64,000 nt of DNA from Pezicula radicicola (lineage: Eukaryota > Ascomycota > Leotiomycetes > Helotiales > Dermateaceae): NCBI GenBank assembly GCA_003008705.1, contig PDUO01000027.1, positions 500,425-564,424 on the forward strand. The letters run 5' to 3'. The position numbers and the translations under genes are program-made. Under the pieces are notes generated by a model. It had not been told where the DNA came from. It saw nothing but the letters and a program-made list of their open reading frames with translations, and made no database searches. Positions 58,389 through 64,000 of this stretch are shown here, piece after piece; position 1 is the first letter of the stretch; every line of letters begins with the position of its first letter.

Positions 58389-58645
58389 CTATCCCCCCCC
58401 TTAAACGAATGTTATTCACACTAGGCGTACAAGGGGTACGACAGGGGTGTTCAACGAGTAAAATCTACTACTTCGTAGGGTGGCAAGCCTCTTAAAGTTT
58501 CTATAAGTACCCTAGCCTTTATAAACAGAGTAATTTTTGGCCTGTGCAACGAGGTAGACAAGGACTTCCAACCACTTAGAGTATACCCTTTGAGCCCCGA
58601 TACACAGACAGGCCCGAATAACATTCGTTTAGGGGGGGGGGATAG
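58389..58645. mobile_element. 257-bp inverted-repeat element with TA flanks (mariner/Fot1-like MITE)
   Basis: The left end CTATC(C)nTTAAACGAATG.. (58389-58417) and right end (58616-58645) are inverted repeats of about 29 bp differing only in C/G-run length and one base. Both ends are bordered by TA (58387-58388 and 58646-58647), the target site of Tc1/mariner-type elements. The interior is non-coding. Confidence 0.75.
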
Positions 58646-58807
58646 TATTAGGGTTTGCTAATTTCAAGGAACTCGGCAGACTCGGTATATTGGTCAAGTG
58701 CCGGCAAGCACATTCTATGCCTATAAAATAATTCTTTTTCCATGTCGTAAAAAAAAATTCACCTCATTTCTGCTCATCATTCTTCATTGGTTTATAAGAC
58801 TGTCGTT

Positions 58808-60279
58808 ATGTATATTTCTTTGAAGTGTGTCTTAGCTTGCTTGAGCGTGGGGAGCGCAGCTGTACACGGGCCACCGCGACTTCTAAACAAGGGTGTTGTC
58901 GCTAACGAAGTTATTACTCGAGACTTCGCAATTATCGGAGGTGGCTCCTCTGGTACTTATTCGGCGCTTCGATTAAAAGACCTGAACCATACTGTTGTGG
59001 TTGTTGAAAAAAAGAGTGTGTTGGGTGTAAGTTTATGGCTTCCTAGCTCATGTAGAATTCCATTGATTGAATATAGGGACATACGGAAACTTATGTTGAC
59101 CCAAGTACTAATGGTACGTTCGACATTGGGGTCCAGGTATTTCATAATACTACCACCGTAAAGAATTACTTCTCTCGCTTCAATATACCGTTAGTCACAG
59201 CTGTTACGAGTGTGCCCGGAGGTACCACGGAAAATGTGGACTTCAGAACAGGAGCCATTGCCAATGTCACCACTTATTCCCTTGCGGAGATCCAGGCAGG
59301 ACTTACAGCGTACGGAACCCAATTAGCACAGTATTCGTACTTGGAGGCCGGCTATTACCTACCCGATGAAATTCCAAGCGATCTTTTGTTGCCATTCGGC
59401 GAATTTGCTACAAAGTATAATCTTGGATCAGTCGTATCGATCATTGCAGCTTATGGCCAGGGAATGGGAAGTGTGACTGATCACACAACTCTCGCAGTGA
59501 TGAAGAGAGTCAGTCTTGGTGTACTTGATGGCATAATCAACGGGTATCTGACAGCTGCTTCCGGCAATCATCAATTATATGATCGTGCACTTGAAAGCCT
59601 CGGCTCAGATGTGCTTCTCAACAGCAACGTACTGTCTGTTTCGCGTTCCGACTTTAACAAGACTGGGTATGTAACAGTTGTTATTGACACGCCTACCGGA
59701 ATACAAATAATTCATGCCAAAAGAATTCTTCTCACTATTCCACCAAAGCTCGCAAACTTATGCGGATTCGATCTTGATGCAAACGAGACATCCATCCTTG
59801 GCCAGTTCAACAACACCGGATTTTACACTGGAATCGTGGGAAATACAGGCTTGCCGGCACTTTTGAGTATCAACGCCGTTTCTCCAGAGTCACTCTTTCA
59901 ACTTCCTGAAATTCCTGGCATCTTTAACATTGTCCCAACTGGACTTCCAGGACTCTTCAGCGTCAAATACGGCTCACCCAACAGCACAGGTCTCTCTGAT
60001 TCATACGTTCAAAACGATATAATCCAGGCTTTGAATCGGTACCAGGCCCAAAACAACATAACAACCACAACCCCCAACTTCGCCATTTACTCCTCTCATT
60101 TCCCATTTGATCTGACGGTGTCAGCGGAGCAGATCCAAGCCGGCTTCTACAAAGATTTATATGCGCTTCAAGGTCACAATCATATGTTCTACAACGGTGC
60201 TGCCTTCCAGAGTTATGATTCTTCTGCATTGTGGGAATTCACAGAATCTCTACTGCCAACTTTCACAGCCGGATTATAA
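58808..60279 (+). CDS. Secreted FAD-dependent oxidoreductase (amine-oxidase/cyclopiazonate dehydrogenase-like)
   Basis: Exons 58808-59026 and 59077-60279 (50-bp intron), 473 residues. N-terminal signal peptide (MYISLKCVLACLSVGSAAVHG). FAD-binding DFAIIGGGSSGTYSALRL at about residues 38-55, continuing with VVVVEKK and the GGHTETY block. Many N-glycosylation sites (NTT, NVT, NKT, NNT, NST, NIT) agree with secretion. The family oxidises C-N or C-C bonds in small molecules; substrate unknown. The C-terminal part contains GHNHMFYNGAAF, matching the second FAD-contact region. Start chosen at 58808 because the signal peptide begins there. Confidence 0.88.
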
Positions 60280-61026
60280 TTCCAGCAGGTTGTCAATTCT
60301 TTTCAAGTCCAGCAATAACTCTCTTACCATAAGATGAATTTCAGGAGCACGGCTGTTCTCACTTCTCTGGCGTTGCTTTTTGACGGCATTATTAATTCTT
60401 AATTTTCTTCTACTGTGTAGAGATAGAGACAATGTTCTCTCACACACTGACATATTTCCTATGTTCTCGATTTTACATGTCATCTGTATATATAGGACTT
60501 GTATTTATAAAAAATGAATATATTTTCTTCAGAACGCAGCCAAGTTTCTGTATTGTTCCGGTCCCTAGGTTAGGACCATTTGCAATAGTGTATACTCTGT
60601 TCCGACTAGTTCATGTTTTGCTCAACCCATGAAATTATTCCTCTTCTGAGAGATTTATAGGTTATAAATGTAGGCACAATTATATACGTTTGGGTAACTG
60701 AATTGACTAGCTTCGTTGATACATGTTGATTCAGCGCTGCTCAACGAGGAATTCATGAAATTAAGCGAGCCATGAACTCATTGTCATTGTTTTGATTTGG
60801 CACAAATTCTCCTGAAGTGAGTGAAAAATTAGTTTTGTTACAAGCAATAATAATATTGAGATCATATTTCAATTTATGTAGGTATGTATAGAGCTTCTAT
60901 ACTTCAAAGTCCAACCTTTAGAATTTTATTCCACTTTAATACCAGTCTCGGTTTTCTTTTACTCCTAAGTGGGCAATTGACATATCGGATTCAAGAAAGA
61001 ACCACCTCACCTTGTTAGTCAAAACG
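60280..61026. other. Intergenic, no gene seen
   Basis: About 750 bp with the 3' UTR of the oxidoreductase; AT-rich. Confidence 0.4.
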
Positions 61027-61233
61027 ATGTGTTCAACTCGTCTCCAAATTATCGCCACCTTTCTAATTTTTACAATTCTCTCTATACATTGTGGTACTTT
61101 CTATATTGTCAAGACAAATGGTAAAGTATCTGTTTTCCTACCTTATACTAAGTAGTTCCGCTCACTTATTTTCTCAGGGCCCTTTGATAAGGTAGAAGAG
61201 AAGATCCTAGTACTATCTTCCTATAAGACTTAG
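61027..61233 (+). CDS. Possible 49-residue spliced peptide with signal-like N-terminus
   Basis: ATG at 61027; exons 61027-61120 and 61178-61233 with GTAAAG donor and TTCTCAG acceptor, in frame. N-terminus MCSTRLQIIATFLIFTILSI is signal- or anchor-like; the rest is short and charged (FDKVEEKILVLSSYKT). No family. Could be a fragment of a decayed secreted-protein gene. Confidence 0.28.
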
Positions 61234-63544
61234 CTCGTAAGGGGCTGTTACAAGATGGATTCTTACGCATATACATCGAAGTGGCACTAGGGCAAACTTT
61301 AGTAGGCAATAAAACCACACACTATCACAGTTTCATTTAAGTGTAAACCTAGGAATAGCCAAAAGTTATTAAGCCACATTTACAGAATAATCAACCAACT
61401 CAAAAATTAAATTTAACTTTACAATGACAACAGCTAAGAGGATGATAGCAACCATTGTGAACGCCGAGACATGCAATTGGTTCTTCGAGTTGTACCTAAG
61501 AGTTCTTGAATAGGACGTCTGCTTTGATAAGCCCCTTATGTCTAGCTAGCCTCTTTATTCTTATACTATAAGTGTAGTCTCTCCTATATCTGTTACCCAG
61601 ACCTCATGTGAGTATGCTATACATGTTGAGCATTCTATACATGTACAACGACTTAGAGTTCTGCTCTAAATTCAATTTTTATTGTTAATGTTTTAGACCA
61701 TACTTCAATAGCAAAGTACTAACACAAACAAATTTACACTAATTATTCAGCTAAGCAGTTCTACTATTGCTTCCAGCTCCATCAATCTATGCAGCCTAAA
61801 AGTCACAAGAGAAAATATTCACTGCATGCTACGAATTATCATCAAAATAAAGAAGGAAAAACAGTTACAAGCATAGCAAGCACAAATGACAGTAAACTAG
61901 CTGGTTCGCTACAATTAATATAATTCGCCAAAACTTGTAGGTAGGAGGGAGTATAGATTGTCTAGGTATAGTAAACTGTATCTCTAGCTAAATTTGCTCT
62001 CTGGCACGGTTTATTGGATCTAGACTTGAGAATATCCTTCCTAATTTTGAACATGATTCTGCGCATAGAGTACATGTTATCCGTGTTACGTTAAGGTAAT
62101 AAATCCCATGTCCAAGCCCCCTTTATCCCATAACCGATGACCTAAGCGAGCAACATCCCGTCCGATTCAATAAACACCCACTCCAAAATCACCCTAAAAT
62201 CGCCACACATAATCGCCACATCCCACAAAGACCCAATCCCAATCATTATCAGAAAATAAAAAGAAACCAACCAAACCAGAAACAAAAGGAGCTGCATAAA
62301 CATTACATAACAATAACAAAACTACTCATCAAAAACAAAAAGAAGAAAGAAAAAACCCCCATCTACCAGCCATCCCAGTCCCATTCAAATAAGCATCACC
62401 TAAGTACTGTACCAGTAGTATACCACCCACAACCCGTTCCACCCAACCACCCCCCAATCCTCCCAAATCTCCCCTACCTCCCCTACCTTCCTATCCAATA
62501 CAACAAAACACAGCACCTACAATAATCCCCATTCTAAAAATAACCCCAGCCCCTAATCTACAATAACCACACAAATCATGAATCCCTCCTCCCCAAAAAA
62601 AGTCATATTCCCATGATGGACGGGTTACACTCCCAACCCCCAACCCCCCAAAAAATCAAAAATCAAAAAATCAAAAAATCAAAACCTGTCACATATCGAA
62701 TCCTCATAATATTCTGCCAAGACCTGCACATGAGATCTGTTTTGCAGCACTAAGTCTACAAGATACTGCAGACGGGAAGTTATACCTAGTAATCTAATCT
62801 TTTAAGCTTTGATAACTATGCAGCTGTGTGTGCTCGAGCTTCTTCTTGAGTTATCAGAATTCGCATACGGTATTGAGGTTCTAGGTTGAGAGCTGGTGGA
62901 CTCGGGACGAGAGTATGTATGTAAGGGACAAAATAGATCCGCGAATCTCGAAGTCCAGGTTTGTTCAGCAGTAGGGAGTTAGGCCGATAACGGACTAGAG
63001 GAAATTTGGGAAATTAGAAGGGGATTGGATTCCTGAGAAAAGGAGAAAGATTGAAGGTACCTGAAACACGAACTGAATTCCGATATCAAAAGTAAATAAT
63101 ATAAATAGTGTCAAAATTAAATTATTCCTCCAATTCTTACTCCATTAGATCTAATATTAATTACACGAAAGGTAGAGAAAATGCAAAGAGGACCGAAGAC
63201 TAGTTTGAAGACATTAGATACGTTGAAAAAGGTAGCCCTCTCTCTTTTTCTTCATAAATCCTAACTCAGCCCAAAATCCACTCCACCCGTAAATTACTTC
63301 GTAAAGAGGAGATAGATGCGGGAATTGTGAAAAGAAACTTTTGGTTCATCAAGAGATGTTGCCTTCTGTTCCTCACCCTGTCCTGACCCGGCCCATTAGA
63401 TTAAGCTTCCACTGTCTCTTTTCTCTTAGTTTCATGATATGTACTGTACCTGATAGATGCGCTGCCATGGCACAAAATTATGCCCAGGCCCAATCCGAAG
63501 CTTTAAGTAAGAAAATATTACTGCAACCAGCTGTTTGTTCAAAT
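61234..63544. other. Gene-free 2.3 kb with strand-asymmetric sequence
   Basis: AT-rich to about 62100. From 62110 to 62700 the plus strand is C/A-rich and nearly lacks G, ending in several (ATCAAAAA) units at 62650-62685. No supported gene; the ORF at 63341-63673 (plus) overlaps the PIR gene antisense and is not supported. Confidence 0.4.
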
Positions 63545-64000
63545 CTACAAGAGCATAACGGCGACGAATCCGACAATACCAGCGACAACCTGGCTCTGGA
63601 TCGAGAGAGCGGGTGCGAAACCGGTAAATGGGATGGCGGATGTCGTGGCTGGCTTGGCGGATGTCGTGGCTGACGTGGTGGCGTTCTGAAAGACGGTTGG
63701 AGCTTGTGGTTGACCATCAGAGATCTGAGTGATTGGAGCCAGGGAAGTAGAGGTGGTAGTTGGTGCCTTCGAAGTAGGGGCTTGAGGCTGTCCATCGGAA
63801 ATCTGAGTAATTGGCGCAGCAGTTGAAGTTGGCACCTGGGGTTTCTGGGTTGAGGTTGGTGCCTGCGGCTGTCCGTCTGAAATTTGAGTAATTGGTGCAG
63901 CGGTGGTAGTTGGTGCGCAAGAAGTAACCTGGACTTGTCCATCTTTAATCTGGGTGACTACACATCCTGGCTTGCTAGTCGGTATCTGGGGTTGGCCGTC
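63545..64000 (-). CDS. PIR-repeat, GPI-anchored cell-wall protein, C-terminal part
   Basis: Open to the window edge in one frame: 152 codons, last 151 residues plus stop. At least four copies of the repeat core ITQISDGQPQAPT or variants (TQIKDGQVQVTS with flanking Cys) are visible; the core Q..DGQ.Q is the diagnostic PIR motif, through which such proteins attach to beta-1,3-glucan by a Gln ester. Spacers are Thr/Pro-rich. It ends in a hydrophobic tail (VVAGIVGFVAVMLL) preceded by small residues, i.e. a GPI-signal. N-terminus, signal peptide and total repeat number lie outside the window. Confidence 0.92.
   Translation of the reverse strand, partial: DGQPQIPTSKPGCVVTQIKDGQVQVTSCAPTTTAAPITQISDGQPQAPTSTQKPQVPTSTAAPITQISDGQPQAPTSKAPTTTSTSLAPITQISDGQPQAPTVFQNATTSATTSAKPATTSAIPFTGFAPALSIQSQVVAGIVGFVAVMLL

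Larger units (their letters stand above)
57128..58807. other. Intergenic with a hairpin and a transposon-like element
   Basis: 1.7 kb. Contains the 16-bp inverted repeat at 58270-58311 and the TA-flanked element at 58389-58645 (own entries). No gene seen. Confidence 0.45.

Noticed and set aside
63341..63673. 110-residue plus-strand frame
   Set aside because: Overlaps the PIR gene antisense and has no features.
1..64000. CRISPR arrays, bacterial operons or phage genes
   Set aside because: No regularly spaced repeats and all genes are of fungal type with spliceosomal introns.

Overview
The window is nuclear DNA of a filamentous ascomycete (Pezizomycotina). Genes carry short introns (45-80 bp) with GT..AG ends and CTAAY-type branch sites. 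Characteristic fungal families are present: a non-reducing PKS with a SAT domain, a CFEM GPI-protein, a PIR cell-wall protein and a LaeA-like methyltransferase. AT-rich islands look like repeat-induced-point-mutation (RIP) relics. The overall style (long gene-poor stretches, RIP islands, MITE-like repeats) would fit a Leotiomycete/Helotiales genome, but that is inference.

Layout. 1-8.1 kb: left-truncated non-reducing polyketide synthase (minus), divergent MFS exporter (plus) and phenol-hydroxylase-type FAD monooxygenase (minus); this looks like the right edge of a secondary-metabolite cluster. 9.7-10.3 kb: AT-rich RIP island. 10.7-12.2 kb: broken amidohydrolase gene. 12.2-17.1 kb: gene-poor. 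17.1-19.5 kb: CFEM/mucin-like GPI-anchored surface protein. 20.3-20.55 kb: broken gene remnant with two stops. 22.7-24.1 kb: APH-like kinase. 26.0-27.4 kb: LaeA-like methyltransferase. 27.4-32 kb: gene-poor, with a RIP island and a MITE-like element. 32.0-33.6 kb: plant-COMT-type O-methyltransferase. 34-39.6 kb: MITE copies, tRNA-Asn(GUU) with an intron, and odd repeat-rich hypothetical ORFs. 40.1-43.7 kb: large SF1/Upf1-like RNA helicase with Cys-rich NFX1-like segments. 46.15-46.39 kb: MITE with long terminal inverted repeats. 46.9-48.2 kb: MetE-C-domain protein. 49.1-51.2 kb: WD40 SAGA subunit Spt8. 52.2 kb: small membrane protein. 54.1-55.2 kb: NAD-dependent reductase interrupted by one stop codon. 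56.7-57.1 kb: DUF7704-type membrane protein. 58.4-58.65 kb: TA-flanked inverted-repeat element. 58.8-60.3 kb: secreted FAD oxidoreductase. 63.5-64 kb: PIR-repeat GPI protein running off the right edge.

How it fits together. Housekeeping genes (helicase, MetE-like, Spt8, tRNA) are interleaved with accessory metabolism (PKS/MFS/FMO, O-MT, LaeA-like MT, reductase, amidohydrolase) and cell-wall proteins. At least three accessory genes are dead or interrupted. All five in-frame stops seen are TAA/TAG at places that would read as Gln if the T were a C, which fits C-to-T change at CpA, the RIP signature.

The least expected signal is compositional. In several accessory genes the coding strand changes abruptly from C/A-rich (G-poor) in the 5' part to G/T-rich in the 3' part, always in that order. 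No complete novel defence or mobile system was recognised.
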